A stretch of DNA of 10,812 nucleotides from an uncultured Bacilli bacterium (GCA_947628445.1 CANQZX010000039.1:1-10812); one strand, 5' to 3'. Shown: positions 1-6,780, counted from the stretch's first letter. A program made the numbers and translations. The notes: a model not told the origin generated them from the letters alone.

Positions 1-124
1 TTATTGCTCAGCCTCAGTCTTATTATCACATTATCGGTTCCTAAAATTTTGATGGCAAATTGGAATAACTGTCACACTTCTATTATAATTGCACAAGTTT
101 ACTACATCGTTAAATAAAGGGTAG

Positions 125-153
125 TAGACTTTTCTTAAATTATTTTGTATAAT
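125..153 (+). promoter_or_regulatory. Promoter of the tRNA-Arg gene
   Basis: A -35-like TAGACT (125-130) and a consensus TATAAT (148-153) are separated by exactly 17 bp. The predicted start, about 7 nt after the -10 box, lies within a few bases of the mature tRNA 5' end at 162, so the 5' leader would be very short. The ten bases TAGACTTTTC recur at the -35 position of the promoter at 9318-9346. Confidence 0.7.
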
Positions 154-161
154 ACTGGTAT

Positions 162-238
162 GTCCTCGTAGCTCAGCTGGATAGAGTGAATGCCTCCGAC
201 GCATTAGGTCGCAAGTTCGAATCTTGTCGAGGACACCA
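162..238 (+). tRNA. tRNA-Arg, anticodon CCG
   Basis: A complete cloverleaf can be folded by eye. The 7-bp acceptor stem pairs 162-168 with 228-234. The D arm starts at 171 with GCTC and its loop has GG followed by A, as bacterial tRNA-Arg does. The anticodon stem AATGC/GCATT (189-193/201-205) closes a 7-nt loop with CCG at 196-198. The T arm is 211-227 with the TTCGAAT loop. The discriminator is A235 and CCA (236-238) is encoded. The tRNA reads CGG, which is used at several places in this window, including S2 positions that are normally Lys or Arg, so ordinary Arg decoding is expected. Confidence 0.96.
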
Positions 239-273
239 GTAATAATTCGGTTTGATATTATCGAACCTTTAAC

Positions 274-308
274 AACCTCTTAAGGTTAATCTTAAGGGGT
301 TATTTTTT
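274..308 (+). terminator. Intrinsic terminator of the tRNA-Arg gene
   Basis: An 11-bp stem pairs AACCTCTTAAG (274-284) with CTTAAGGGGTT (291-301), with one G-T wobble and a 6-nt loop, and is followed by a run of six T at 303-308. A second 8-bp hairpin (249-256 with 260-267) lies between the tRNA 3' end and this terminator. It is followed by only three T, so it is more likely a processing or stability stem than a terminator. Confidence 0.85.
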
Positions 309-393
309 GCTAAAATTAGGTAAAAAAATAAAAATGGGACAAACATCGTTTCTGAAATATCGTTTATAGCATATCTTATGGAAGAAAGAAGCG

Positions 394-1344
394 ATGTTAA
401 TGAATTATTTAATTTATCCTTTAAAAATGATGAATATTACCCAAGGTTATCAAGGTAACTATTCGCATAAATCCCATCAAACAGGGAAACCTCAAGACTT
501 TCCCATCGATGATAATGGGGGTTCAGTAAAAAAAGATGCGTATTTTTATTGTCCTTGTGATGAAATGGTAATTAAAAAAATATATGGGGTAGGGCAAAAA
601 GCCAGCAATACTTTATGGTTGGAATCAACTTCACCCGTAACAACGCCAACTTTTACAGATTATGTGACTATTATGGTTGTTCATCCTAATGATGCGGAAT
701 TACGCAATAAAAAAGTAGGTCAAAAATTTAAAAGATACGAAAAAATTGTTTTAGAAGGTGATGATGGCCGCGCGACCGGTTATCATTTGCATATTTCCGT
801 GGGCCGGGGCAAAATAAAAGGTACGGGTTGGTTGGAAAACTCCCAAGGTGCTTGGGTAATTAATACGCAAGCGGGGGCCGTTAAACCCGAAGCAGCCTTT
901 TTCGTTGATCCAAACTTTACCCAAATTAAAGGTACGAAAAACATTCCTTTTGTCGAACTTAATAATGATCAAATGGCGAAGCAGGCCTTTTATGTTACTA
1001 CCAGTTTAAATGTTCGTTATGGTCCCGGTACTAATTATCAAGCGCTTAATTCTTTACCCGCGGGAACCATGGTAAATGTTTATGAAACCCAAGGAACTTG
1101 GAGCCGTATAAGTGATCACGAATGGGTTTCTCATAATTATTTAACTACATCTATGCCTAAAACAATTTATTATACGAAAAAAACGACAACATCTTTAAAT
1201 GTCCGGAATAAACCAAATGGTACTAAAGTAACTGATAAGGCACCCTTACCTTTAAATACCACTGTCGCCGTAATGGCCACAAGTGGCAAGTGGGTTAAAA
1301 TTAATAAAGATCGTTGGGTCTATGGTAGTTATCTAAAGGATTAA
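394..1344 (+). CDS. M23-family peptidase with two C-terminal SH3-like domains (endolysin-like)
   Basis: Predicted zinc metallopeptidase that cuts peptide cross-bridges in peptidoglycan. Residues about 1-190 form the M23 domain. The HxH motif is in GYHLHISVG (H131, H133), and the upstream ligand pair is probably H28 with D35 or D39. Two bacterial SH3-like wall-binding domains follow at about 198-252 (SLNVRYGPGTNYQ) and 264-314 (SLNVRNKPNGTK). There is no signal peptide or membrane segment, which fits phage-type endolysins that leave the cell with a holin rather than housekeeping hydrolases. No holin or other phage gene is visible nearby. The purine-rich stretch 380-390 serves as a moderate ribosome site. 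ATG 394 and ATG 400 are both possible starts, and 400 has the better spacing. No clear promoter or terminator of its own was found. The M23-SH3 architecture is confident; a phage origin is inferred. Confidence 0.88.
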   Translation: MLMNYLIYPLKMMNITQGYQGNYSHKSHQTGKPQDFPIDDNGGSVKKDAYFYCPCDEMVIKKIYGVGQKASNTLWLESTSPVTTPTFTDYVTIMVVHPNDAELRNKKVGQKFKRYEKIVLEGDDGRATGYHLHISVGRGKIKGTGWLENSQGAWVINTQAGAVKPEAAFFVDPNFTQIKGTKNIPFVELNNDQMAKQAFYVTTSLNVRYGPGTNYQALNSLPAGTMVNVYETQGTWSRISDHEWVSHNYLTTSMPKTIYYTKKTTTSLNVRNKPNGTKVTDKAPLPLNTTVAVMATSGKWVKINKDRWVYGSYLKD

Positions 1345-1366
1345 ACTTATTTTTTTCCAAAAAGGG

Positions 1367-1404
1367 TTGCAAATATATATATATATATATAATTAAAGGG
1401 AAAA
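1367..1404 (+). promoter_or_regulatory. AT-repeat promoter module, copy 1
   Basis: TTGCAA (1367-1372) is followed by nine AT units (1373-1390) and then AATTAAAGGGAAAA. A consensus TATAAT sits at 1388-1393, formed by the end of the repeat. The spacing between TTGCAA and TATAAT is 15 bp, two short of the optimum. The 38 bp 1367-1404 match 7931-7968 perfectly in the same orientation, and identity stops at both edges. The module would start transcription near 1400, just before the AAGGAG ribosome site (1405-1410) of the acyltransferase gene. The promoter role is inferred from the boxes, the position and the duplication. Confidence 0.7.
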
Positions 1405-1417
1405 AAGGAGTTAACCC

Positions 1418-2518
1418 ATGGCCAGAAGTAATCGTAATTCGGCAATTGAATTATTAAGAATAATTGCCATGTTCATGATTGTTTTTCATCATTTTGCCCT
1501 TCATGGTGGTTTTAATTGGGATAGGGGTACTTTATCCATTCCCTTTTTTTGGTATCACTTTATGTTCTTATGGGGCAAGATAGGAATTGCCATTTTTATC
1601 CTTATTTCTGGTTATTATTTAATAAAAGATGATGATTTAAGTCATACCATCTTAAAAATTTTAAAATTTTGGGGCCAATTATTCTTTTATTCCCTAACAA
1701 TTTATTTATTATTTGTTTTAGGAGGAAAAATCAGTTTTAATTTAAAAACTTTCCTTCGGTCTTGTCTTCCCATTACATCTTCGGCCTGGGGATTTGCCAG
1801 TAATTATTTTATGCTCCTTTTATTACATCCATTTTTAAATAAAATGTTTTTAAATCTTAAACAAAAAAGTTATCAAATATTATTAATTATTTTTACCGTC
1901 CTTTGGAGTATTATTCCGACGTTTATTGAATTTGAATTCTGTAGTAGTTATCTTTTATGGTTAATTTATTTATATGGACTAGCAGGTTATGTAAGGTTAT
2001 ATGGTTTTAAACCTCATACCTCAACCAAAAGCTTTTTTCTTTATTCCCTAGGGGCTATTATAGTTACGGTATTTTTAGATGGTATCTTAATAGTGGTCAA
2101 CCAAAATCCAGCATGGCCTAATATTACGCTTAATTTTTATGGCTTACAATCAATTTTTGCTTTAATAATTGCCTTTACTTTATTTATAAGCTTTAGTCGG
2201 TTAAAGATGTCTTATAAAAAAGGTATTAATTTAATTGGTTCAACTACTTTTGGGATTTATTTAATCCACGATAATGAATTAATGCGCAACTTTTTATGGT
2301 TCGATGTTTTTAAAAATAATACTTTTCAAAATACGTTATGGTTAATACCATATTCAATTTTGGTAACTTTACTTGTCTTTTGTTTTTGTGCCCTTATTGA
2401 TTTTATTCGGCAAAAAACGGTAGAAAAGGGTTATTTAGCTTTGGTTAAACGTTATCTTACGAAAATCATTAAAACGGCAGATCAAGTAATAATGCGTCTT
2501 ACCAAAATTATCTTTTAA
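1418..2518 (+). CDS. Integral membrane acyltransferase (acyltransferase 3 / OafA-like family)
   Basis: Multi-pass membrane protein of 366 residues with about ten hydrophobic helices. It begins with the family signature: a short basic N-terminus, ELLRIIAMFMIVFHHF and a histidine pair (H24, H25) in the first helix, which is the region holding the catalytic His in this family. Relatives move acetyl or other acyl groups onto cell-surface polysaccharides, peptidoglycan or lipid-linked sugars. The substrate here cannot be read from sequence. The start is well supported by AAGGAG at 1405-1410, 7 nt before the ATG. It is transcribed alone from the AT-repeat promoter just upstream. Its stop codon overlaps the stop of the convergent tmcAL gene by 3 bp, leaving no room for a terminator between them. 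The basic tail after the last helix (about 330-366) is probably cytoplasmic. Confidence 0.88.
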   Translation: MARSNRNSAIELLRIIAMFMIVFHHFALHGGFNWDRGTLSIPFFWYHFMFLWGKIGIAIFILISGYYLIKDDDLSHTILKILKFWGQLFFYSLTIYLLFVLGGKISFNLKTFLRSCLPITSSAWGFASNYFMLLLLHPFLNKMFLNLKQKSYQILLIIFTVLWSIIPTFIEFEFCSSYLLWLIYLYGLAGYVRLYGFKPHTSTKSFFLYSLGAIIVTVFLDGILIVVNQNPAWPNITLNFYGLQSIFALIIAFTLFISFSRLKMSYKKGINLIGSTTFGIYLIHDNELMRNFLWFDVFKNNTFQNTLWLIPYSILVTLLVFCFCALIDFIRQKTVEKGYLALVKRYLTKIIKTADQVIMRLTKIIF

Positions 2519-3630
2519 TCTTGAATAATAGGTTTATTTTTTAATTCCCATTCATAAGTATGGGTAGCATTAATTAAATCATATATTAAACTGGCTTTTA
2601 ATTCAAATTGATAGATTAAAGAATTAGAATTGCGTTCCATAGGCAATTTTAATTCTTTTTTGATGGTATTTAAATATTTTTGACCGCGAGTATTAAAACC
2701 CAAAACATGGATATAATCGAGAGTTACGTCTTGGCTCATTTCTTTAGTTAAATTTAAAAGAACATGAATAAGTAGCCTATTTATTTTATTATAAGTATAT
2801 CGTTTAGTTTTTATTTTAGCAATTAAATCCTCTAAATTAGTAACTTCTTTAATATATTTTTGCAAGCGATGTTCAATTCCTTCATCCATATCGAGATATT
2901 GTTTTAAATCGGGGGAAGTAATAATTTGATATTTTATTAAACTAAATAATTTTGTTTGATTAACTTTAATAATTTTCTTAGCACTCATCGGAGGTAAATA
3001 TTTTTTTATTGGTTCACTTTGGGCTATTTTATTTCTAATATTTGCCGCGCTAATAATAGAATCGTTACTCGTTAAATCATGGTAGTTGCTAGTGCGTTTA
3101 ATCGTTACAAGTTGGAGAGAAAAATTATTTTGAAAAATACTTTTTTGATAAGAAATAGCGAGTAAATCATTGGGTAAAAAGTTAAAATCACAGGAAAGGG
3201 CTTGGGCTAAAGCCGTTGGGTAATTAAGGCCTTTTTTTAAAAGTTCTTTTACTTTTAAATCATAAGCCGGATTTTGAAGCTGGCTTTGGGCTATTTGTCT
3301 AATGGCCTCGATATTATTTGATTCGCTACCACAGACAATAATTTCACATTGGAGTTCATTTAAGATTTTAACCGCGGCATTAGCAAAAATATCGGCACTT
3401 TGGGTCCCATAAAAAGCGGGTAGTTCGACTACCAAATCGACATTATTATTTAAAGCGATGAAAGTTTTATCGGCTTTTGTTAAAATACTCATTTCGCCCC
3501 GTTGTAAAAAATAACCATTTAAAACTAAAATAATTAAACTATCGGGATAAAGTTTTTTTATTTGGTTTAAATGATAAAGATGGCCGTTATGAAAAGGATT
3601 ATATTCTGCGATAACACCAATTTTTTGCAT
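2515..3630 (-). CDS. tmcAL: tRNA(Met) cytidine acetate ligase (TmcAL, YlbM family)
   Basis: In Bacillus the family member makes N4-acetylcytidine at wobble position 34 of elongator tRNA-Met, using acetate and ATP. The N-terminus GVIAEYNPFHNGHLYHL carries the HxGH nucleotidyltransferase motif (H14-H17). Further family blocks follow in order: FLQRGE, DLVVELPAFYGTQSAD, CGSE, PNDLLAISY and SAANIR. At 371 residues it is somewhat shorter than the roughly 400 of Bacillus YlbM, with the difference towards the C-terminus. GGTGAAAG at 3634-3641 is the ribosome site, 3 nt before the ATG. It is divergent from miaA, so two tRNA modifiers acting on or near the anticodon share one promoter region. No hairpin with a T run was found at its 3' end, so its transcript may run antisense into the acyltransferase gene. 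Confidence 0.93.
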   Translation of the reverse strand: MQKIGVIAEYNPFHNGHLYHLNQIKKLYPDSLIILVLNGYFLQRGEMSILTKADKTFIALNNNVDLVVELPAFYGTQSADIFANAAVKILNELQCEIIVCGSESNNIEAIRQIAQSQLQNPAYDLKVKELLKKGLNYPTALAQALSCDFNFLPNDLLAISYQKSIFQNNFSLQLVTIKRTSNYHDLTSNDSIISAANIRNKIAQSEPIKKYLPPMSAKKIIKVNQTKLFSLIKYQIITSPDLKQYLDMDEGIEHRLQKYIKEVTNLEDLIAKIKTKRYTYNKINRLLIHVLLNLTKEMSQDVTLDYIHVLGFNTRGQKYLNTIKKELKLPMERNSNSLIYQFELKASLIYDLINATHTYEWELKNKPIIQD

Positions 3631-3647
3631 TTGCTTTCACCAAATTT

Positions 3648-3676
3648 AATATAACAATGTTTTATTTTCTTGTCAA
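3648..3676 (-). promoter_or_regulatory. Promoter of tmcAL
   Basis: Read on the minus strand: a perfect -35 TTGACA (plus-strand 3671-3676), a 17-bp spacer, and -10 TATATT (3648-3653) preceded by TG plus one base, the extended -10 form. This is the strongest conventional promoter in the window. The predicted start near 3641 coincides with the first base of the ribosome site, so the leader is only about 11 nt. Confidence 0.85.
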
Positions 3677-3679
3677 ACA

Positions 3680-3688
3680 TGGTATACT
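3680..3688 (+). promoter_or_regulatory. Extended -10 promoter of miaA
   Basis: TG at 3680-3681, one base, then TATACT at 3683-3688. No good -35 lies 17 bp upstream (TTTTAT), which fits an extended -10 promoter. The start would be near 3695, just before GGTGAT (3697-3702). The box begins only 3 bp beyond the -35 box of the divergent tmcAL promoter, so polymerase probably cannot occupy both at once. Confidence 0.65.
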
Positions 3689-3707
3689 TTTTTCGTGGTG
3701 ATGGGAT

Positions 3708-4445
3708 ATGATGCTGGCGGTGGTAGGACCCACGGGAGTGGGAAAGACAAAATTAAGTTTGGCTTTGGCTAAACGATATAAAGCCCTTATTATTAATTGT
3801 GATGCTGTACAAATCTATCGTGAGCTTAATATTGGCAGTGCCAAAGTTACGCCTGCAGAAATGGGAGATATTCCCCATTATTTAATTGATTGGAAAAATC
3901 CGGATGAAGAATATACCGTTAAAGATTATCAAACTGATTTTCGAAAAATAGTTGATGATCACCCCAATCAAAATATTATTATTGTGGGAGGAACTGGTTT
4001 ATACTTAACCGCCGCAATTAGTGATTATGATTTTAATCCTACTAAAAAACAAGCGCCGCGGGTAATTTACGATCTAAAAATTATTGGTCTAACGGCTGAC
4101 CGGGCTTTAATTTATCGTCAAATTGATCAGCGCGTTGATGAAATGATTGCCGCTGGCTTAGTGGCAGAGGTTGCGACGTTGTATCAAAAATATCCGGAAA
4201 GTAAAGTTTTAAAACGGGCCATTGGTTATAAAGAAATTATTGCTTATCTAGAGCATAAAACTACTTTAGCTGAAGCTATTGCCCAGATAAAACAAAATAG
4301 TCGTCATTATGCCAAAAGACAGTTTACATGGTTTAAACATAAAAATAATGTCAAGTGGTTTACAGTCGATTATGAAAATTTCGAACAGACTATTAATAAT
4401 GTGATAAAATATGTGGAAGGTGAAACGGATGAAGAAGTTGAATAA
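3708..4445 (+). CDS. miaA: tRNA dimethylallyltransferase (MiaA), short form lacking the insertion domain
   Basis: MiaA transfers a dimethylallyl group to N6 of adenosine 37 next to the anticodon of tRNAs reading U-starting codons. Visible motifs: P-loop GPTGVGKT (7-14), NCDAVQIY with the catalytic Asp (D32), NIGSAKVT, IPHYLIDW, GGTGLYL (94-100), IGLTADR and QRVDEMIAAGL, AIGYKE (171-176) and the C-terminal AKRQFTWFK. The protein has 245 residues against about 310 in Bacillus or E. coli. The gap is one clean block: after DYDF (106-109) only about 15 residues lead to IGLT (126-129), so some 60 residues of the helical insertion (swivel) domain, including the usual HPNNxRR stretch, are missing with no frameshift. 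Starts at 3708 and 3711 are both possible; 3711 has better spacing from GGTGAT. It overlaps the next gene by 17 bp. Confidence 0.9.
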   Translation: MMLAVVGPTGVGKTKLSLALAKRYKALIINCDAVQIYRELNIGSAKVTPAEMGDIPHYLIDWKNPDEEYTVKDYQTDFRKIVDDHPNQNIIIVGGTGLYLTAAISDYDFNPTKKQAPRVIYDLKIIGLTADRALIYRQIDQRVDEMIAAGLVAEVATLYQKYPESKVLKRAIGYKEIIAYLEHKTTLAEAIAQIKQNSRHYAKRQFTWFKHKNNVKWFTVDYENFEQTINNVIKYVEGETDEEVE

Positions 4446-5652
4446 AAAGAAACTAGGAATATTTTTATTATGGTTTAGTATTATTTTACTATTTAGTATG
4501 ATAGTCTTTTTAGTTATTAGCTTTTATAGTACTTTACTAGTGACTAAAAAATTAAGATATGTGGTTATTGGCCTTATGGTTTTATCTTTAGTTCTATTAG
4601 GTTTAGCCATTCATTATATAGTTAAATATAAACATATTTTGAATTTTAAAAAATGGATTCGGTGGTTATTTTCGATATTAACTGGTCTTTATGCCGCGGG
4701 TTGTTGTGGATTTTTAGTTTTATTATATGGTCCGATGCCTAATTTCCGCGATTGGTTAATTACGACGGCGATGATGACTATGCATCATCAACATTATTGT
4801 CAATGGTTTTATAATGATAAGATTATTAATCAAGTTTTAGGTGGTAATTTTATTGAAGATTTTACCGAAGATACGGATGCTTCCATGATTGATTTTAATA
4901 AAGTAGATAAAGATGCCAATAAATATGAACAAGAAATATTAAATCATAAAAAAGATGCTATTTATAAAATCATTCGATTTAAAGTTAATGGTTGTAATGC
5001 TTATTTAGCGGCCGTATATGATCCGAGTAAAATTAAATTAGCCGTTTCTAAATGGTTAGGCCGCAGTGGGCAATATATTTACGATATGGCTAAAGAACAA
5101 AATGCCGTTTTAGCCATTAATGGTGGAGGCTTTAATGACCCAGGTTATAACAGTAATGGGGCTAATCCTGTAGGGGTTACCATTAAAGATGGTCAGTTGG
5201 TAACCAATCGGCTTGATGGTGGTAATATTATTGGCTTTAACTATGATAATGTTTTGTTATTGACGAAAAACCAAGGTGGTCAAGCTGCTCTTGATGCCGG
5301 ATACCGTGATGCGGTAACGATGACGCCATTTTTAATTGTCAATGGCAATCCGGCCTTTATTAAAGGTAATGGGGGTTGGGGTTATGCCGCGCGAACTGCG
5401 ATTGGTCAAAGAGCCGATGGCATTGTGTTATTTTTAGTAGTTGACAGTAATGAATTTCGTTCCAAAGGGGCTTCCATGGTCGAACTTACCGAAATCATGC
5501 AAAGATATGGGGCTGTAAATGCCGCCAATCTCGATGGGGGAACTTCTTCCGTGATGGTCGAAAATGGCGAAATGATAAATGATCCGATTGATTCGGCTTT
5601 AAGACATCGGACGCGTGGTATTCCGACGGCCTTTATTGTCACGGAGGATTAA
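4429..5652 (+). CDS. Membrane-anchored phosphodiester glycosidase (NAGPA / DUF2233 family)
   Basis: Three N-terminal membrane helices (about 9-37, 44-65, 78-101) are followed by a short linker and an extracytoplasmic catalytic domain. Family blocks are LAINGGGFNDPG (228-239), NPVGVTIKDG, ARTAIGQRADG (321-331), FLVVDS and NLDGGTSSVMV (367-377). Relatives hydrolyse phosphodiester-linked sugars, for example in human uncovering enzyme, and bacterial members are often annotated as exopolysaccharide proteins. A likely role is trimming or remodelling wall or capsule glycans; the substrate is unknown. I chose ATG 4429 over the in-frame ATG 4411: GGAAGGTGA (4415-4423) is a good ribosome site 5 nt before it, and the N-terminus is then the usual basic KK-rich stretch. 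It overlaps the miaA end by 17 bp, so the pair is probably cotranscribed and translationally coupled. A strong terminator follows. Confidence 0.88.
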   Translation: MKKLNKKKLGIFLLWFSIILLFSMIVFLVISFYSTLLVTKKLRYVVIGLMVLSLVLLGLAIHYIVKYKHILNFKKWIRWLFSILTGLYAAGCCGFLVLLYGPMPNFRDWLITTAMMTMHHQHYCQWFYNDKIINQVLGGNFIEDFTEDTDASMIDFNKVDKDANKYEQEILNHKKDAIYKIIRFKVNGCNAYLAAVYDPSKIKLAVSKWLGRSGQYIYDMAKEQNAVLAINGGGFNDPGYNSNGANPVGVTIKDGQLVTNRLDGGNIIGFNYDNVLLLTKNQGGQAALDAGYRDAVTMTPFLIVNGNPAFIKGNGGWGYAARTAIGQRADGIVLFLVVDSNEFRSKGASMVELTEIMQRYGAVNAANLDGGTSSVMVENGEMINDPIDSALRHRTRGIPTAFIVTED

Positions 5653-5665
5653 AGCATAAAAAATC

Positions 5666-5708
5666 CCATAATTACATACAATAATACTTGTAATTATGGT
5701 TTTTTTTT
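5666..5708 (+). terminator. Intrinsic terminator of the miaA-glycosidase operon
   Basis: A perfect 11-bp stem, CCATAATTACA (5666-5676) with TGTAATTATGG (5689-5699), with a 12-nt loop and nine T at 5700-5708. Six A at 5658-5663 just upstream could let it also work on the other strand, but no minus-strand gene is visible to its right. Confidence 0.92.
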
Positions 5709-5757
5709 GGTAAAATTTAAATTGCTGTAAATGCAAATAAACATTGATATGAATTTT

Positions 5758-5786
5758 ACTTACGAGTGCCTTTGAAAGGTGTAAGT
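5758..5786 (+). promoter_or_regulatory. Hairpin in the rpsB leader (candidate S2 autoregulatory site)
   Basis: ACTTAC (5758-5763) pairs with GTAAGT (5781-5786), and an inner CCTT/AAGG stem (5769-5772/5776-5779) gives an irregular hairpin with an internal bulge. It ends 28 nt before the AAGGAGG ribosome site (5814-5820) of rpsB and has no T run, so it is not a terminator. Ribosomal protein operons commonly carry leader structures bound by one of their products. That S2 binds this one is inference. The rpsB promoter itself is not clear to me; TTGCTG at 5722 has no convincing -10 partner. Confidence 0.4.
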
Positions 5787-5829
5787 ATTTTGAAATATCA
5801 AGAAGCAAAAACGAAGGAGGGATATATTT

Positions 5830-6780
5830 ATGGCAGAAATAGTTTCTATGAGTAATTTATTAGAAGCTGGTGTTCATTTTGGTCATCAAACGAAAAGATG
5901 GAATCCCAAGATGAAAGAGTATATTTTTACATCACGTGACGATATTTACATCATTGATCTTGAAAAAACGAAGGCATGCTTAGAACAAGCTTACGAAGCG
6001 GTAAAAGGCATTGCCGAAAACGGGGGCAAATTTTTATTTGTTGGTACCCGGAAACAAGCGCAAGAAGTTTGTTTAGAAGAAGCAACGCGGAGTAATTCTT
6101 ACTATGTAACCGAAAGATGGTTAGGGGGAACATTAACCAATTTCCGGACGATTCGGCGACGGGTTAGAAGACTTGAAGAAATCGAAGAAATGGAAAAGAA
6201 TGGAACTTTTGAAGTTCTACCCAAAAAAGAAGTTATTGGTTTAAAGAAAGAATACGATAAATTAAATAAAGTTTTATGTGGTATTCGCGAAATGGTTAAA
6301 TTACCACAAGCCTTAATAATTGTCGATCCAAAGAAAGAATACAATGCCATTAAAGAAGCTAGAAAATTAAAAATTCCGGTAATTGGTATTGTTGATACGA
6401 ATTGTGATCCCGATGATGTTGATTATGTCATCCCGGGTAATGATGATGCCGTTCGTTCTATTAAAGTAATGCTTGGAGTTATTACTAATGCTATTTGTGA
6501 AGCCAATGGTTTAGAAATCGTGGATTATGTTACCGAAGAAGAAAAGAAGGCAACTCCGGAAACAGAAACCAAAGAAGAAAAAGAAGAAGTCAAAGTTACT
6601 AAAGAAGCTAAAACGGAAAAAGTAGCTCCTGATGTTATCGAAGCCGTTAAAGAAATGGCCGTCCAAGATGAACTTGCTAGTAAAACTTTAACGGAACTTA
6701 AAAAAATGGCCAAAGAACAAGGCCTTAAAGGTTATTCAACAATGAAAAAAGATGCTTTAGTTGAAGCCTTAAGTAAATAA
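5830..6780 (+). CDS. rpsB: 30S ribosomal protein S2 with C-terminal Rho_N/SAP-like extension
   Basis: Residues 1-233 are a normal S2: LLEAGVHFGHQTKRWNPKM near the start, FVGTRKQAQ, RWLGGTLTNFRTI, VDPKKEYNAIKEA and the IPGNDDAVRSI block at 201-211. S2 sits on the solvent side of the small subunit and is needed for S1 binding in E. coli. The protein has 316 residues, about 70 more than the Bacillus or E. coli protein. The extra part is a charged Glu/Lys/Thr-rich linker (about 234-265), a short predicted helix, and then LTELKKMAKEQGLKGYSTMKKDALVEAL (in pieces LTELKKMAKEQ, GLKGYSTMKK, DALVEAL; about 287-314). The last segment looks like a Rho N-terminal or SAP helix-turn-helix nucleic-acid-binding motif. 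AAGGAGG at 5814-5820, 9 nt before the ATG, fixes the start. It is followed 15 nt later by tsf, the usual bacterial order. Confidence 0.96.
   Translation: MAEIVSMSNLLEAGVHFGHQTKRWNPKMKEYIFTSRDDIYIIDLEKTKACLEQAYEAVKGIAENGGKFLFVGTRKQAQEVCLEEATRSNSYYVTERWLGGTLTNFRTIRRRVRRLEEIEEMEKNGTFEVLPKKEVIGLKKEYDKLNKVLCGIREMVKLPQALIIVDPKKEYNAIKEARKLKIPVIGIVDTNCDPDDVDYVIPGNDDAVRSIKVMLGVITNAICEANGLEIVDYVTEEEKKATPETETKEEKEEVKVTKEAKTEKVAPDVIEAVKEMAVQDELASKTLTELKKMAKEQGLKGYSTMKKDALVEALSK

Noticed and set aside
1..117. Reading frame open from the left edge to TAA at 115-117 (about 38 codons, hydrophobic start), possibly the tail of an upstream gene
   Set aside because: It is too short to judge, uses codons such as CTC that are uncommon elsewhere in the window, matches no family I know, and has no terminator. 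A TATAAT at 84-89 and its near-palindromic minus-strand version also lack good -35 boxes.
162..238. Recoding of CGG (as in some Bacilli)
   Set aside because: The CCG tRNA has normal tRNA-Arg features, and CGG codons fall on S2 positions that are usually Lys or Arg.
751..972. Minus-strand ORF of 73 codons inside the M23 peptidase gene
   Set aside because: It is a shadow of a well-supported gene, with no ribosome site or recognisable domain. The same applies to the minus-strand ORFs inside the glycosidase, rpsB and tsf genes.
1345..1366. Possible terminator after the M23 gene (T run next to AAAAAGGG)
   Set aside because: Pairing is short, A/T-only or wobble, and the T run precedes rather than follows the right arm.
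2547..2564. CCCAT/ATGGG hairpin just beyond the acyltransferase stop, considered as a terminator
   Set aside because: The stem is only 5 bp with no T run on either strand, and it lies inside the tmcAL coding region.
5599..5808. Minus-strand ORF of 69 codons spanning the glycosidase end and the rpsB leader
   Set aside because: It runs through a strong terminator and a leader hairpin, and its product looks like random A/T-rich translation.
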